The position numbers and the translations under genes were made by a program. From Levilactobacillus zymae DSM 19395 (GTDB taxonomy: Bacteria > Bacillota > Bacilli > Lactobacillales > Lactobacillaceae): DNA of 64,000 nt. The notes below the pieces were generated by a model. That model worked only from the letters and a program-made list of their open reading frames with translations. It had not been told where the DNA came from and did no database searches. This document shows, piece after piece, positions 27,363-36,846 of the stretch (position 1 is the first letter of the stretch; every line of letters begins with the position of its first letter). The stretch covers positions 186,001 to 250,000 of the forward strand of contig NZ_AZDW01000013.1 of NCBI RefSeq assembly GCF_001434115.1, given 5' to 3'.

Positions 27363-28214
27363 ATGGCTAACATTAAAATCGTCACGGATTCATCGGCCGG
27401 ATTGACCGACCAGCAAATCCAAGATTACCACATCACCATCGTCCCGTTGACGGTGATGATCGACGACACGATCTACGTAGAACGTGAGTCGATTACGAAT
27501 AAAGAATTTATCGATAAAATGAAAACGTCGAAAACCTTACCGAAGACCAGCCAACCACCGTTGGGGTCGTTCGTTGAGACTTTTGATAAGTTGGGCGCAG
27601 ACGGGAGCAGTGTAATCTGTTTTACCATGCTGGAAGCCATCAGTGGCACGATTCACGCGGCCGAGCAAGCCGCCAACCTGTCCAAGACCGACGTGACCGT
27701 GGTCGACAGCCAGTTTACGGACCAGGCCTTGGCCTTTCAGGTGATCGAAGCGGCCAAATTAGCGGCCGAAGGTGCCGACAAGGCCACCATTTTGCAACGG
27801 GCCGACGCCGTCCGGAACAACACACATTTGTTCATGGGTATCGTCACCTTGGAAAACATCTTAAAGGGAGGCCGCTTAGGGCGGGCCGCCGGGATGCTGA
27901 CCTCGTTACTGAACATTAAGATTGTGTTGGAGGTGACCGGGGGCCAGCTCAAGGTGCGCGCCAAGGGCCGGGGAATGAAGACCATCGACCGGTACTTTAG
28001 CAAGGTCTACGACCAGATGAAACAAACGCCGGACATCATGTCGATCGGGATCTCCCAAGTGGAAGCTTACGACAGTGTGGACAGCGTCCAACAGCACATT
28101 CATGAATTTTTACCCGATAAAGATATCCTGGTGCGCGAAACGGTGCCAATCATCGCCACGCACGGGGGGCCGGGCGCCTTTGCCTTAATGTATTACACGG
28201 ACCCGACCAAATAA
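27363..28214 (+). CDS. DegV family fatty-acid-binding protein
   Basis: 283 residues of the DegV/FakB family: KIVTDSSAGLTD at the N-terminus and TSQPPLGSF are signature segments. Members bind a fatty acid and present it to the kinase FakA; which fatty acid is not known here. ATG 27363 has only a weak purine run upstream. Followed by a terminator. Confidence 0.88.
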   Translation: MANIKIVTDSSAGLTDQQIQDYHITIVPLTVMIDDTIYVERESITNKEFIDKMKTSKTLPKTSQPPLGSFVETFDKLGADGSSVICFTMLEAISGTIHAAEQAANLSKTDVTVVDSQFTDQALAFQVIEAAKLAAEGADKATILQRADAVRNNTHLFMGIVTLENILKGGRLGRAAGMLTSLLNIKIVLEVTGGQLKVRAKGRGMKTIDRYFSKVYDQMKQTPDIMSIGISQVEAYDSVDSVQQHIHEFLPDKDILVRETVPIIATHGGPGAFALMYYTDPTK

Positions 28215-28237
28215 AGTGACACAATCCGTTACACGAG

Positions 28238-28266
28238 AAAGGGGTGGCCTTAGTCACCGCTTTTTC
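28238..28266 (+). terminator. Terminator of the degV gene
   Basis: AAAGGGGTG-GCCTTAGT-CACCGCTTT with one internal mismatch, then a T-rich stretch. Confidence 0.7.
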
Positions 28267-28286
28267 TTTATCGAGGGGGTTAGCCT

Positions 28287-29213
28287 GTGAAAAAAATGAA
28301 ACATTTCGGCAAGTGGTTGGGGATTGGCATCTTGGTCATTTTAGTCGCCATTGTGGCCCTGAACTATTGGCATCCCGGCACGCGGACCGTTAAGACGACG
28401 CAGCCGGTCACCACGAACCGCCGGTCAACGGTTCGCCTGGTGGCGCTGGGAGATTCGTTGACCGAGGGGGTCGGCGACCAGCAGAAAAAGGGCGGCTACA
28501 CCGGCCGCATCGCTACCAAGATCCGTCAAACCGACCACGTCAAGGTCGTCCTGCACAACTATGGGTTAGCTGGCGACCGCAGTGATCAGATTGAAAAGCG
28601 GTTGGTGGCCAGTGAAAAGATGCAACACCAGGTCACAAAGGCCCAGGCCATTACCCTCACGGTCGGGGGCAACGACCTCTTACAGACGCTGACCAAGAAC
28701 GTGACCATCAACCAACAGTCGCAACTAAACCAGCAACTTACGCAGGCGCAAAAAGCCTACGCCAAGAAACTGACCAGTCTATTGGGGACCATTCGGCGGT
28801 ACAACCCGCAAGCCCCCATTTACCTGTTTACCATCTACAACCCCATCTACGTGTATTTCGCCAACCTGACGCAAATCACGAATGCGGTGGATAATTGGAA
28901 CACCACGACCCAACGGACCGTCCGCTCACAACGGCACTTGTACGTGGTGGACATCAACCGCGACTTATCGGTGGGCCAATTTAGGTCCGTGACCCAGCAG
29001 GCTCGCTTGAAGCGGGCCGCCCAGAAGTCCAACGACGGCGAACTCTCCGTGGCTAGCTTTCAGAAGCAAATCTTAGCCAGTGACAATAGCACGGAACTCA
29101 ACCATTACCTATCACCGGCGGACCACTTCCATCCGAACGCGAAGGGTTACCGGTTGATGACCCAGAAATTATTTGCTAAAATGCAAACCCATCAACAATG
29201 GTTACGGAAGTAA
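28287..29213 (+). CDS. Exported SGNH/GDSL hydrolase (YpmR-like)
   Basis: 308 residues. A membrane anchor or signal (WLGIGILVILVAIVAL, residues 11-26) is followed by an SGNH esterase fold: LVALGDSLTEGVG (block I Ser), GLAGDRS (Gly), LTVGGNDLL (Asn) and DHFHPNAKGY (Asp-His). The family cleaves lipids or wall esters; the substrate is unknown. GTG start with GAGGGGG upstream. It leads an operon with a YpmS-like and a YozE-like gene, the order known from Bacillus ypmR-ypmS. Confidence 0.87.
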   Translation: MKKMKHFGKWLGIGILVILVAIVALNYWHPGTRTVKTTQPVTTNRRSTVRLVALGDSLTEGVGDQQKKGGYTGRIATKIRQTDHVKVVLHNYGLAGDRSDQIEKRLVASEKMQHQVTKAQAITLTVGGNDLLQTLTKNVTINQQSQLNQQLTQAQKAYAKKLTSLLGTIRRYNPQAPIYLFTIYNPIYVYFANLTQITNAVDNWNTTTQRTVRSQRHLYVVDINRDLSVGQFRSVTQQARLKRAAQKSNDGELSVASFQKQILASDNSTELNHYLSPADHFHPNAKGYRLMTQKLFAKMQTHQQWLRK

Positions 29214-29228
29214 GGGAGGTTCCAGCAG

Positions 29229-29849
29229 ATGACACAAAGTCCTAAGCGGTCCAATCCCCAACCGCCCACCACACGAAATTGGTGGAAAACGGGGATGATC
29301 ACGCTGATCACGTTGATCGTGATCGGCTTCGTCTTCGTGGGGGTGAAAGCCTTCGCGCCGACCAAGGTGGCCGCCACGGCCCAAACGACCAGTGGGCCCA
29401 CCACCAACATCAATCTCACGTTGAACAAGAAGCAGGTCAACGCTTTGGCCGACTATTACGTGAATAAGTCATTATCCGGTCAATCGCTCAAGTACCGCTT
29501 CCAGGTGACCGACCACGCCATGTTAACGGGGTCGACCAAGGTTTTGGGGGCGAACGTGAACTTCGCGCTGCTCTTCAAACCCACGGTGCTGGCCAACGGG
29601 GACGTTAAGCTCACCGCGCAGAAACTGTCGATTGGGTCGCTCCCGGTGCCCGTTAGCTTCGTGATGAACTACATTGCCAAGAACTACCCGTTACCCAAGT
29701 GGGTGGCGCTAGACAGCGGCAAGAAGACCATGACGTTACACCTGACGCGGATCGGAAACGGCAAGAAGTTGTCGTACGCGGCTAAGCAGATCGACTTGTC
29801 GGGGGCGGGGAAGTTCGTCTTTCAGGCCCGCATCCCGGCCAATCAGTAG
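29229..29849 (+). CDS. YpmS family membrane-anchored protein (DUF2140)
   Basis: 206 residues with an N-terminal membrane helix (MITLITLIVIGFVFVGVKAF, about 22-41) and an extracellular beta-rich domain (INLTLNKKQVNALADYYVNK; LPVPVSFVMNYIAKNYPLPKWV). DUF2140/YpmS proteins have no known reaction. AAGGGAGG is 11 bases before ATG. Linked to the SGNH hydrolase, so a shared task at the envelope is likely (inference). Confidence 0.85.
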   Translation: MTQSPKRSNPQPPTTRNWWKTGMITLITLIVIGFVFVGVKAFAPTKVAATAQTTSGPTTNINLTLNKKQVNALADYYVNKSLSGQSLKYRFQVTDHAMLTGSTKVLGANVNFALLFKPTVLANGDVKLTAQKLSIGSLPVPVSFVMNYIAKNYPLPKWVALDSGKKTMTLHLTRIGNGKKLSYAAKQIDLSGAGKFVFQARIPANQ

Positions 29850-29859
29850 GAGGTAGGCC

Positions 29860-30081
29860 ATGCCCAAAACGTTTTATCAGTTTCTGATGACGCAACGTAA
29901 TCCGGAGAGTTACGACCCGGTCGCAACGTTTGCCAACAACGCCTTCTTAGATAGCGCGTTTCCCAAGCAAGAGACCGAGTTTGATGAACTATCCAAGTAT
30001 TTAGAAGAAAATGCCAACTATCTGCCGTCGATGACCATCTTTGACGACGCTTGGCGGTTGTACCAGGATTTCCTGGCGTAG
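29860..30081 (+). CDS. YozE family small protein
   Basis: 73 residues matching the YozE SAM-like fold: [29 protein letters not shown], then [22 protein letters not shown]. Function unknown in the family. AGGAGG upstream of the ATG, 10 bases after the previous stop. Last gene of this operon; terminator follows. Confidence 0.88.
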   Translation: MPKTFYQFLMTQRNPESYDPVATFANNAFLDSAFPKQETEFDELSKYLEENANYLPSMTIFDDAWRLYQDFLA

Positions 30082-30093
30082 CGCAATTGATAA

Positions 30094-30121
30094 GGGATCC
30101 GTGATGAGCGGGTTCTTTTTT
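30094..30121 (+). terminator. Terminator after the YozE gene
   Basis: GGATCCG-TGATGAG-CGGGTTC with G-U pairs, followed by six T. Confidence 0.7.
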
Positions 30122-30151
30122 GTTGATTGCGGGTCGGAACTGGGAAAACTA

Positions 30152-30179
30152 GTGACCTGCCAGCAAAAAATGGTAGAAT
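30152..30179 (+). promoter_or_regulatory. Putative rbgA promoter
   Basis: GTGACC (30152-30157), 16 bases, TAGAAT (30174-30179). Transcription from about 30186 gives a leader of some 180 bases. Confidence 0.4.
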
Positions 30180-30219
30180 AGGGCTTGCTAGTGAGCCTGA
30201 AAGGACCTGATCTTAACTA

Positions 30220-30348
30220 ACTGGGCAACGTTAACGCCCGGTGGTCAGTCCCTTGACCATCAACTTGTCTGGGTTAGATGACGACTTGATGGTCAATTCA
30301 ATCAAATCATGACCCTCAAGGTGGCTGAACGGCCCCAACAAACCTTGA
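30220..30348 (+). promoter_or_regulatory. Structured rbgA leader with alternative hairpins
   Basis: Four complementary segments: 1 TGGTCA (30242-30247), 2 TTGACCATCAA (30253-30263), 3 TTGATGGTCAA (30286-30296), 4 TGACC (30310-30314). Segment 2 can pair with 1 or, over all 11 bases, with 3; segment 3 can pair with 2 or 4. A further hairpin TCAAGGT / ACCTTGA (30316-30322 / 30342-30348) ends just before the ribosome site, and CTGGGC / GCCCGG (30221-30240) precedes. It matches no riboswitch or T-box I know. Confidence 0.55.
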
Positions 30349-30369
30349 TATCACAAAGGAGTACAATTC

Positions 30370-31248
30370 ATGTCAGTTATCCAATGGTTCCCCGGCCACA
30401 TGGCCAAGGCGATTCGGCAGATGGAAGAAAACGTCCACCTGGTCGACATCGTCTTTGAACTGGTCGACGCCCGGATTCCCGCGGCGTCCCGTAATCCGGA
30501 AGTTACCCGGATCAGTCAACATAAACCGCATTTAATCATTTTAACTAAGAAGGACCTCGCCGACCCGCAACAGACCGCGGCCTGGCTGGCCTATTACCGC
30601 TCACAGGGGCAACCGGCCATCGCCATCGATTCCCGAGCCAACGTGACGCCCAAGCAGATCACCAAGATCGCGTTAAGCATCCTGGCCGATAAACTGGCCA
30701 GCGAAAAGGCCAAGGGGCTCAAGGAACGGCCCGTCCGTGCCATGACCGTCGGCGTGCCCAACGTGGGGAAGTCCACGTTACTAAACCACCTCGTGCGGCG
30801 TAAGGCCGCCCAGGTCGGCGATACCCCCGGCGTCACCAAGGGCCAACAATGGTTGCGGTCCAGCAATCATCTAGAACTGTTGGACACCCCCGGTATCTTA
30901 TGGCCGAAGTTCAAGGACCAAAGCATGGCCCAAAAGCTGGCGTTGACCGGCGCCATCAAGGAAAAGCTGTACGCCAAAGACGACGTGGCACTATTTGCCT
31001 TAGGGTTCTTCCGGCAATATCACTCCGCCGCCTTACAGGAACGTTACCGGCTGACCGCTCCTGACCTTGAGTTAAGCGACGTAGACCTCTTGATGAAAAT
31101 CACCGCTAACCTGGGGATGCGTGACGATTACGAACGGGCCAGCGAACGCTTGATTTTAGACGCCCGGCACAAGAAACTCGGCGGCTTTACGCTGGACCGG
31201 GCGCCTAAAGCCGGCGCAGAAGACGAAGCCGGTGCCGCCGATGCCTGA
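30370..31248 (+). CDS. rbgA: Ribosome biogenesis GTPase RbgA (YlqF)
   Basis: Circularly permuted GTPase for late 50S assembly. 292 residues; motif order is G4 (LTKKDLAD), then G1 ([12 protein letters not shown]), then G3 ([11 protein letters not shown]), as expected for the YlqF class. N-terminal [14 protein letters not shown] is the family signature, and the C-terminal helical domain carries RERLILD-like residues ([21 protein letters not shown]). AAAGGAG 9 bases before ATG. Forms an operon with rnhB, as in B. subtilis. Confidence 0.96.
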   Translation: MSVIQWFPGHMAKAIRQMEENVHLVDIVFELVDARIPAASRNPEVTRISQHKPHLIILTKKDLADPQQTAAWLAYYRSQGQPAIAIDSRANVTPKQITKIALSILADKLASEKAKGLKERPVRAMTVGVPNVGKSTLLNHLVRRKAAQVGDTPGVTKGQQWLRSSNHLELLDTPGILWPKFKDQSMAQKLALTGAIKEKLYAKDDVALFALGFFRQYHSAALQERYRLTAPDLELSDVDLLMKITANLGMRDDYERASERLILDARHKKLGGFTLDRAPKAGAEDEAGAADA

Positions 31249-32041
31249 ATCACCCGATGCTAAAGCCACCTCCAAGCGGCCCAGTCTAGCTCAATTGCGT
31301 CAGGATCTGCACGACGTGACCACGGCTACCGATGTACGGTTGACGTCCTTACGGGCCGATCCACGTAAGGGCGCCCAGCAGCTTTACCAGCAGATTCAAC
31401 GGCGGTTGGCCAAGCAGGCCGACGCCGAAGCGGCCTTTCAACACCGGCTGCATTACGAACGACAATTTTGGCAGGCCGGACAACTGGTCGCCGGCATCGA
31501 CGAGGTGGGCCGCGGGCCGCTCGCCGGGCCGGTGATTACCAGCGCGGTGATCCTACCGCCGGACTTTGACGTTCCGCTGGTCAACGATTCCAAGCAACTC
31601 ACGGCCAAGGAACGCGAACGGCTCTACCCGATCATTTTGGACCGGGCTCAGGCCGTCAGCATTGGCGTGGCCAGCCGAGAACTGATCGACCAGTTGAACA
31701 TCTACCAGGCGACCAGGGTGGCCATGCAGCGGGCCGTCTTGGGCCTAGGGGTAGCCCCCGACCACCTGATCGTCGACGCCATGCAGATTCCGGTGGCGTT
31801 GCCCCAGACGCGCTTGATCAAAGGTGATGCCAAGAGTGCCAGCGTGGCGGCGGCCAGCATCGTGGCTAAGGTCTACCGCGACCACCTGATGATTAGCTAC
31901 GATCAGTTGTACCCAGGGTACGGGTTCGCCCAAAACGCCGGGTACGGGACCGCCGAACACCTGGCCGGCCTCCGCAAACTGGGGGTCACCCCGATCCACC
32001 GGCGTAGTTTTGCGCCGGTTCGCAAAATAATGGCCGATTAA
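31241..32041 (+). CDS. rnhB: Ribonuclease HII
   Basis: Removes ribonucleotides and RNA primers from DNA. 266 residues: an N-terminal helical extension (1-75) typical of Firmicute RNase HII, then [15 protein letters not shown] with the acidic catalytic residues, LIVDAMQI and AKVYRDHLM. Starts inside the last 8 bases of rbgA at ATG 31241; GTG 31232 is an alternative. Confidence 0.95.
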   Translation: MPESPDAKATSKRPSLAQLRQDLHDVTTATDVRLTSLRADPRKGAQQLYQQIQRRLAKQADAEAAFQHRLHYERQFWQAGQLVAGIDEVGRGPLAGPVITSAVILPPDFDVPLVNDSKQLTAKERERLYPIILDRAQAVSIGVASRELIDQLNIYQATRVAMQRAVLGLGVAPDHLIVDAMQIPVALPQTRLIKGDAKSASVAAASIVAKVYRDHLMISYDQLYPGYGFAQNAGYGTAEHLAGLRKLGVTPIHRRSFAPVRKIMAD

Positions 32042-32083
32042 TCACGGAGTTACGCCTAAAGCCAACTTTAGGAGGTGGGTGTC

Positions 32084-32977
32084 TTGCCCTTAACACCCCG
32101 TGATTTTTTACTACGCTTTCCGTTGATGACCGGCGTCGGGCGCCATAGCGCGTTGGCGTGCTGGCGGTGGTTGGTCGACCATCCCCAGCTACTGCCCCTC
32201 ACGCCCGAAACGCTCGACTATTTGCTAGCCGCCGTGAACTTACCCGCTAAACGGGCCATGGCGTTACGCCGGCAGGTCTTTAGTGCCGACTTAGCGCGGC
32301 AGGTGACCACCAGTCTGACCCAGTGTCGGGCGGTGACGCTGGCGGATACCGCGTACCCGGCGTTATTAAAAGAAATTTACGAACCGCCGGTGGTCCTGTA
32401 TTTTCAGGGCCGCCTCGACCTGGTCGCCCGTCCCCAACTGGCCGTGGTGGGGTCCCGGCACCCCACGACTTACGCCTTTACCGCCATGCGCCAGCTCTTG
32501 CCGGCCGTGAGTCGGCAGGGCGTGTGTCTGATCTCGGGGCTCGCCCAGGGCGTCGATACCTTAGCGCACCAGGTCGCCTTGGCTCACGGCGGGGCGACCA
32601 TTGCGGTGGTGGGGACCGGGCTAGGCCGCTGCTACCCGGCTCAGAACCGTGCGTTGATGGATCAGCTCAGTCAAACTCAGTTGGTGGTCTCGGAGTACCC
32701 CTGGGACGCCAAGGGGGCCAAACACCACTTCGTCGAACGCAACCGGATTATCGCCGGCCTGTGTCAAAGCGTCTTGGTGGTGGAGGCCGCCCACCATTCC
32801 GGGTCGTTGATCACGGCCAATTTTGCGTTGCAGGAGAACCGCAACGTCTTGGCCGTACCGGGAAACATCGACGGGAAAAATTCGGTGGGGACCAACGAAT
32901 TGATCCTCGCGGGGGCCAAGCCAATCCTTAATTCGGAACATATAATGGAAGAACTTTTAGTTGACAAGCGCCCCTGA
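32084..32977 (+). CDS. dprA: DNA processing protein DprA
   Basis: Loads RecA on incoming single-stranded DNA during transformation. 297 residues, with an N-terminal helical part and the Rossmann-like DprA fold: VVGSRHPTTYA, LISGLAQGVDTLAHQVAL, VGTGLGRCYPAQN, VERNRIIAGLCQSVLVVEA, GSLITANFALQENRNVLAVPGNI. AGGAGG (32070-32075) fits a TTG start at 32084 (8 bases); the in-frame GTG at 32075 overlaps that site. No other competence gene is nearby, but the rnhB-dprA-topA order is conserved. Confidence 0.93.
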   Translation: MPLTPRDFLLRFPLMTGVGRHSALACWRWLVDHPQLLPLTPETLDYLLAAVNLPAKRAMALRRQVFSADLARQVTTSLTQCRAVTLADTAYPALLKEIYEPPVVLYFQGRLDLVARPQLAVVGSRHPTTYAFTAMRQLLPAVSRQGVCLISGLAQGVDTLAHQVALAHGGATIAVVGTGLGRCYPAQNRALMDQLSQTQLVVSEYPWDAKGAKHHFVERNRIIAGLCQSVLVVEAAHHSGSLITANFALQENRNVLAVPGNIDGKNSVGTNELILAGAKPILNSEHIMEELLVDKRP

Positions 32978-32990
32978 CTTGAAATATCAT
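32961..32990 (+). promoter_or_regulatory. topA promoter inside dprA 3' end
   Basis: TTGACA (32961-32966), 18 bases, TATCAT (32985-32990). The leader of about 115 bases holds a small hairpin GCGAG-CCTGTCA-CTCGC. Confidence 0.6.
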
Positions 32991-33111
32991 GTGTGGGATT
33001 ATAGTGAAAAGATTCGCGAGCCTGTCACTCGCTGGATAAATAAATGCGTTGGGCTGAGTAACCCCGGTATCAGTGAGGTTCTCGTCCAACCTTTTGAGGG
33101 AGTAATGCGCA

Positions 33112-35223
33112 TTGCCAACCAAGGCGAAAACGAAAACCAGCACCCATAAACGAAAAAAAACGCAAAAGAAATTAGTGATCGTGGAATCACCCGCGAAAGC
33201 CAAGACCATTGAAAAGTATTTAGGCCGGACTTATAAGGTCGTTCCAAGTCTGGGCCACGTACGGGATTTGCCAAAGAGTTCCATGGGCATCGACTTTGAT
33301 CACGACTACGATCCCCATTACATCTCCATTCGGGGCAAGGGCGACGTCATCAAGGGCTTACGTTCGGAAGCCAAGAAGGCCAAAGCCGTCTACCTGGCCT
33401 CTGACCCCGACCGGGAAGGGGAATCGATTGCCTGGCATCTGGCCCACATCTTAAACTTAGACGTGACCGATAAGAACCGGGTCACCTTTAACGAAATCAC
33501 TAAGGACGCCGTCAAGGAAGCCTTCAAGACACCGCGGACCATCGACATGGACCTGGTCAACGCCCAACAGGCCCGCCGGATTCTCGACCGGTTGGTGGGG
33601 TATTCCATCTCGCCACTGCTGTGGAAGAAGGTCAAAAAGGGCCTGAGTGCCGGCCGGGTCCAATCGATCGCCCTAGCGCTGATCATTGAACGCGAAAACG
33701 AGATTAAGGCCTTTAAGCCCGAAGAATACTGGACCATCGACGGGGACTTCAAGAAATCCCGTCATCAATTTGGCGCCAGCTTCTACGGCCTGAAGGGGAA
33801 GAAACACGGCTTAAAGGATAACGCCGCCGTGCAGGACATTTTAAGTCAACTCGACAAGAGTCAGGCCTTCGACGTTACCAACGTGGTACGTAAGGAACGG
33901 AAGCGTTCCCCGCAACCACCGTTTACCACCAGTTCCATGCAACAGGACGCCAACCGGAAGCTGAATTTCCGGACGCGTAAGACCATGATGGCCGCCCAAC
34001 AGCTTTACGAAGGGATCAACCTGGGTAAGGAGGGCACGCAGGGGCTCATCACCTATATGCGGACCGACTCCACCCGGATCTCCAGTTTAGCGAAACACGA
34101 AGCCTCGACGTTCCTCCACGAAAAGTACGGGGCTGAATACGCGGCCACGAAACCCATCAAGGGTAAGCTGCCCGAAGGCGCTCAGGACGCCCATGAAGCC
34201 ATCCGGCCGACCTCGGTCTACCGGACTCCGGCCAGCCTCAAGGACCGGCTGAACAAGGACCAATTCCGGTTATACCAGTTGATTTGGAACCGTTTCGTGG
34301 CCAGTCAGATGACCAACGCGGTGATGGATACCATGGCCGTGACCATCGAGCAAAACGGTGTGACCTTCCGGGCCAACGGGTCGAAGATGAAGTTCGAAGG
34401 GTTCTTGAAAATCTACAAGGACGGCAAGGAAAAGGATAACCTGTTACCCGACCTCGAAATCGGCGACCAGGTCACCCTGGCCAAGACCAATCCGGCCCAA
34501 CACTTCACTCAGCCGCCGGCACGCTACTCCGAAGCCAACCTGATCAAGGCGCTGGAAGAAAACGGCGTGGGGCGGCCTTCGACCTACGCCCCAACGCTGG
34601 ACACCATTCAACGCCGGTACTACGTGAAGCTCGTCGGCCGACGGTTTGAACCCACCGAGTTAGGGGAAATCGTCGATAAGATCATCAAGGACTACTTCCC
34701 CGACATCGTCAACGTGGGCTTCACGGCCGACCTGGAAGACGAGTTGGACGGCATCGAAGCCGGTAAGCAGGACTGGGTCAAGGTCGTCGATAACTTCTAC
34801 AAGCCGTTCTCCACGGAGGTCGCTCACGCCGAGGACGCCATCGAGAAGATTCAGATTCGCGATGAACCGGCTGGTTTCGACTGTGACATTTGTGGGGCCC
34901 CAATGGTCATCAAGATGGGCCGTTACGGGAAGTTCTACGCTTGCTCGCGCTTCCCCGATTGCCGCAATACCAAGCCCATCGTCAAGGAGATCGGCGTGAC
35001 CTGCCCGGTTTGTCACCAGGGGCAAGTCATCGAACGCAAGTCCAAGAAAAACCGAATTTTCTACGGTTGTTCGCGTTATCCGGATTGTGATTTCGTCTCA
35101 TGGGATAAGCCCGTGGGTCGGGATTGCCCGAAGGACGGCCACTACCTGGTCTTAAAGAAGATCCGGGGCGGCAGTCAAATCGTCTGCCCGAACGGCGACT
35201 ACGAAGAAGCACCCCAAAAATAA
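33112..35223 (+). CDS. topA: DNA topoisomerase I
   Basis: Relaxes negative supercoils by single-strand passage. 703 residues: Toprim domain ([31 protein letters not shown]), the active-site [13 protein letters not shown] with Tyr at about residue 315, and a C-terminal array of zinc ribbons (CDICGAPM...[15 protein letters not shown]...CSRYPDC) ending with a third, partly degenerate one (CPKDG...CPNGD). TTG start, with GAGGGAG 9 bases upstream. Confidence 0.97.
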   Translation: MPTKAKTKTSTHKRKKTQKKLVIVESPAKAKTIEKYLGRTYKVVPSLGHVRDLPKSSMGIDFDHDYDPHYISIRGKGDVIKGLRSEAKKAKAVYLASDPDREGESIAWHLAHILNLDVTDKNRVTFNEITKDAVKEAFKTPRTIDMDLVNAQQARRILDRLVGYSISPLLWKKVKKGLSAGRVQSIALALIIERENEIKAFKPEEYWTIDGDFKKSRHQFGASFYGLKGKKHGLKDNAAVQDILSQLDKSQAFDVTNVVRKERKRSPQPPFTTSSMQQDANRKLNFRTRKTMMAAQQLYEGINLGKEGTQGLITYMRTDSTRISSLAKHEASTFLHEKYGAEYAATKPIKGKLPEGAQDAHEAIRPTSVYRTPASLKDRLNKDQFRLYQLIWNRFVASQMTNAVMDTMAVTIEQNGVTFRANGSKMKFEGFLKIYKDGKEKDNLLPDLEIGDQVTLAKTNPAQHFTQPPARYSEANLIKALEENGVGRPSTYAPTLDTIQRRYYVKLVGRRFEPTELGEIVDKIIKDYFPDIVNVGFTADLEDELDGIEAGKQDWVKVVDNFYKPFSTEVAHAEDAIEKIQIRDEPAGFDCDICGAPMVIKMGRYGKFYACSRFPDCRNTKPIVKEIGVTCPVCHQGQVIERKSKKNRIFYGCSRYPDCDFVSWDKPVGRDCPKDGHYLVLKKIRGGSQIVCPNGDYEEAPQK

Positions 35224-35230
35224 GCCTCAA

Positions 35231-35259
35231 AAACGTAAGCCCGCGGGTTTGCGTTTTTT
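35231..35259 (+). terminator. Terminator of topA
   Basis: AAACGTAAGCCC / GGGTTTGCGTTT with two G-U pairs, then a T run. Confidence 0.88.
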
Positions 35260-35328
35260 GTGGTTTAACGAGTTAGTTGTGTTTTCTGAAATCGTTTGCT
35301 AGCATTACAGGTGCGGGAGGGATGTCCA

Positions 35329-36264
35329 GTGCAAGACGAGATTACCAGATTTATGACCTACCTGCGCGGTGAACGGCAGTATTCGCCCGAAACCGTGAAG
35401 GCCTACCACGAAGACTTGCACGAATTTTGCGAGTTTCTCGCGGCTAACGGTGGGACCAAGCCCTGGGGGCAGATCGACCAGCTAGACGTTGAGGTCTACC
35501 TGAGTCACCTGTACGACCAGCACTACGCGCGGACCACCATTGCGCGAAAACTGTCCACGCTGCGGTCGTTATACCACTTCCTGTTGAGTAACGGGGAAGT
35601 CACCGACGACCCGTTCGCTTACGTGCGGCTGAAGAAGCACCAGGATCACCTGCCACGCTTCTTCTACGAACGGGAGATGACCGCGTTATTCACGGCGGCC
35701 AGTGAAAATCCCAACGCCCAGTTGGCCACGCGCGATTCCGCGCTCCTCGAGGTGCTGTACGGCACGGGGATGCGGGTCAGCGAGTGCGTTAATTTGACGC
35801 TGAACGCCGTGGACTTCGACAACCGGATGATGCTGGTTGAAGGGAAGGGCAACAAGGAACGCTACGTGCCGTTTGGCCATTACGCTAGCGACGCGTTACA
35901 ACGGTATTTCCAAGTCGCCCGCACCCCGCTGATGACCCAGTACCAGCAGGATCACGATTACGTGTTCGTGAACCACCGGGGCCAGCAATTGACCGCGGCC
36001 GGGGTCACCTACCTGCTCAACCAGATCATCAAGCGCAGCACGTTGACCACCGATATTCATCCCCACATGTTGCGGCACACGTTTGCCACGCACCTGTTAA
36101 ATCGCGGCGCGGATCTGCGGTCGGTCCAGGAACTCTTGGGCCACAGCAGTCTGGCGACCACCCAGATTTACACGCACGTCACGCGCGAACATTTACAGCG
36201 CGACTATCGCCAGTTCTTTCCGCGAGCGACCGAAGCTAAAGCGACTAAACCTAAACCACGTTAA
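35329..36264 (+). CDS. xerC: Site-specific tyrosine recombinase XerC
   Basis: Partner of XerD in chromosome dimer resolution. 311 residues: SAM-like N-terminal domain (MTYLRGERQYSPETVKAYHEDL), catalytic GTGMRVSECVNL (Arg), HPHMLRHTFATHLLNRGADLRSVQELLGH, and ATTQIYTHV with nucleophile Tyr. GTG start after GGGAGGG; upstream in-frame codons were rejected for lack of a site. Position topA-xerC-hslV-hslU equals Bacillus topA-codV-clpQ-clpY. Confidence 0.94.
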   Translation: MQDEITRFMTYLRGERQYSPETVKAYHEDLHEFCEFLAANGGTKPWGQIDQLDVEVYLSHLYDQHYARTTIARKLSTLRSLYHFLLSNGEVTDDPFAYVRLKKHQDHLPRFFYEREMTALFTAASENPNAQLATRDSALLEVLYGTGMRVSECVNLTLNAVDFDNRMMLVEGKGNKERYVPFGHYASDALQRYFQVARTPLMTQYQQDHDYVFVNHRGQQLTAAGVTYLLNQIIKRSTLTTDIHPHMLRHTFATHLLNRGADLRSVQELLGHSSLATTQIYTHVTREHLQRDYRQFFPRATEAKATKPKPR

Positions 36265-36286
36265 TTGAGATAAGGAGACGGAGCAT

Positions 36287-36829
36287 ATGCCAGTAAAATT
36301 TGAAGCCACCACGATTTGTGCCGTGCGGCATAATGGGCACAACGCCATGGCCGGTGACGGACAAGTCACCATGGGAGAAAAAGTCATCATGAAGGGTACC
36401 GCCCACAAGATTCGGCGGATCTATAACGACAAGGTCGTCGTTGGGTTTGCCGGTAGTGTCGCCGACGCCTTCAACCTGGAAGAAAAGTTTGAAGGCCAAC
36501 TCAACGAATACAGCGGGAACCTCCAACGCGCCGCGGTCGAACTCGCCAAGCAGTGGCGGTCGGATCAGGCTTTACAGAAGCTGGAAGCCTTATTGATCGT
36601 TATGGATAAGGACGAGATGTTACTGGTCTCCGGGTCTGGCGAAGTCATCGCCCCCGACGACGATATCTTAGCCATTGGATCCGGCGGGAACTTCGCGCTG
36701 GCTGCGGCCACCGCGTTGCACCACCACGCGCCCGACATGACGGCTAAGGAAATCGCCGAAAGTGCCATTCACATTGCCGGTGGGATCGACATCTTCACCA
36801 ACGAAAACGTCATTTCAGAAGAACTCTAA
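36287..36829 (+). CDS. hslV: ATP-dependent protease peptidase subunit HslV (ClpQ)
   Basis: Peptidase ring of the HslVU protease. 180 residues, with the proteasome-beta-like [35 protein letters not shown] and [17 protein letters not shown]. The start ATG gives MPVKFEA before the Thr-Thr pair where the nucleophile normally is; there is neither the direct M-TT start of E. coli nor the Ser of B. subtilis CodW at residue 2, so N-terminal processing is unclear. AAGGAG 10 bases upstream. Confidence 0.95.
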   Translation: MPVKFEATTICAVRHNGHNAMAGDGQVTMGEKVIMKGTAHKIRRIYNDKVVVGFAGSVADAFNLEEKFEGQLNEYSGNLQRAAVELAKQWRSDQALQKLEALLIVMDKDEMLLVSGSGEVIAPDDDILAIGSGGNFALAAATALHHHAPDMTAKEIAESAIHIAGGIDIFTNENVISEEL

Positions 36830-36846
36830 GAAACGAGGGATTGATT

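Noticed and set aside
32323-32931. A 202-codon open frame inside dprA
   Set aside because: Arises from the high GC of dprA; composition is Arg/Gly/Pro-rich and no start signal is present.
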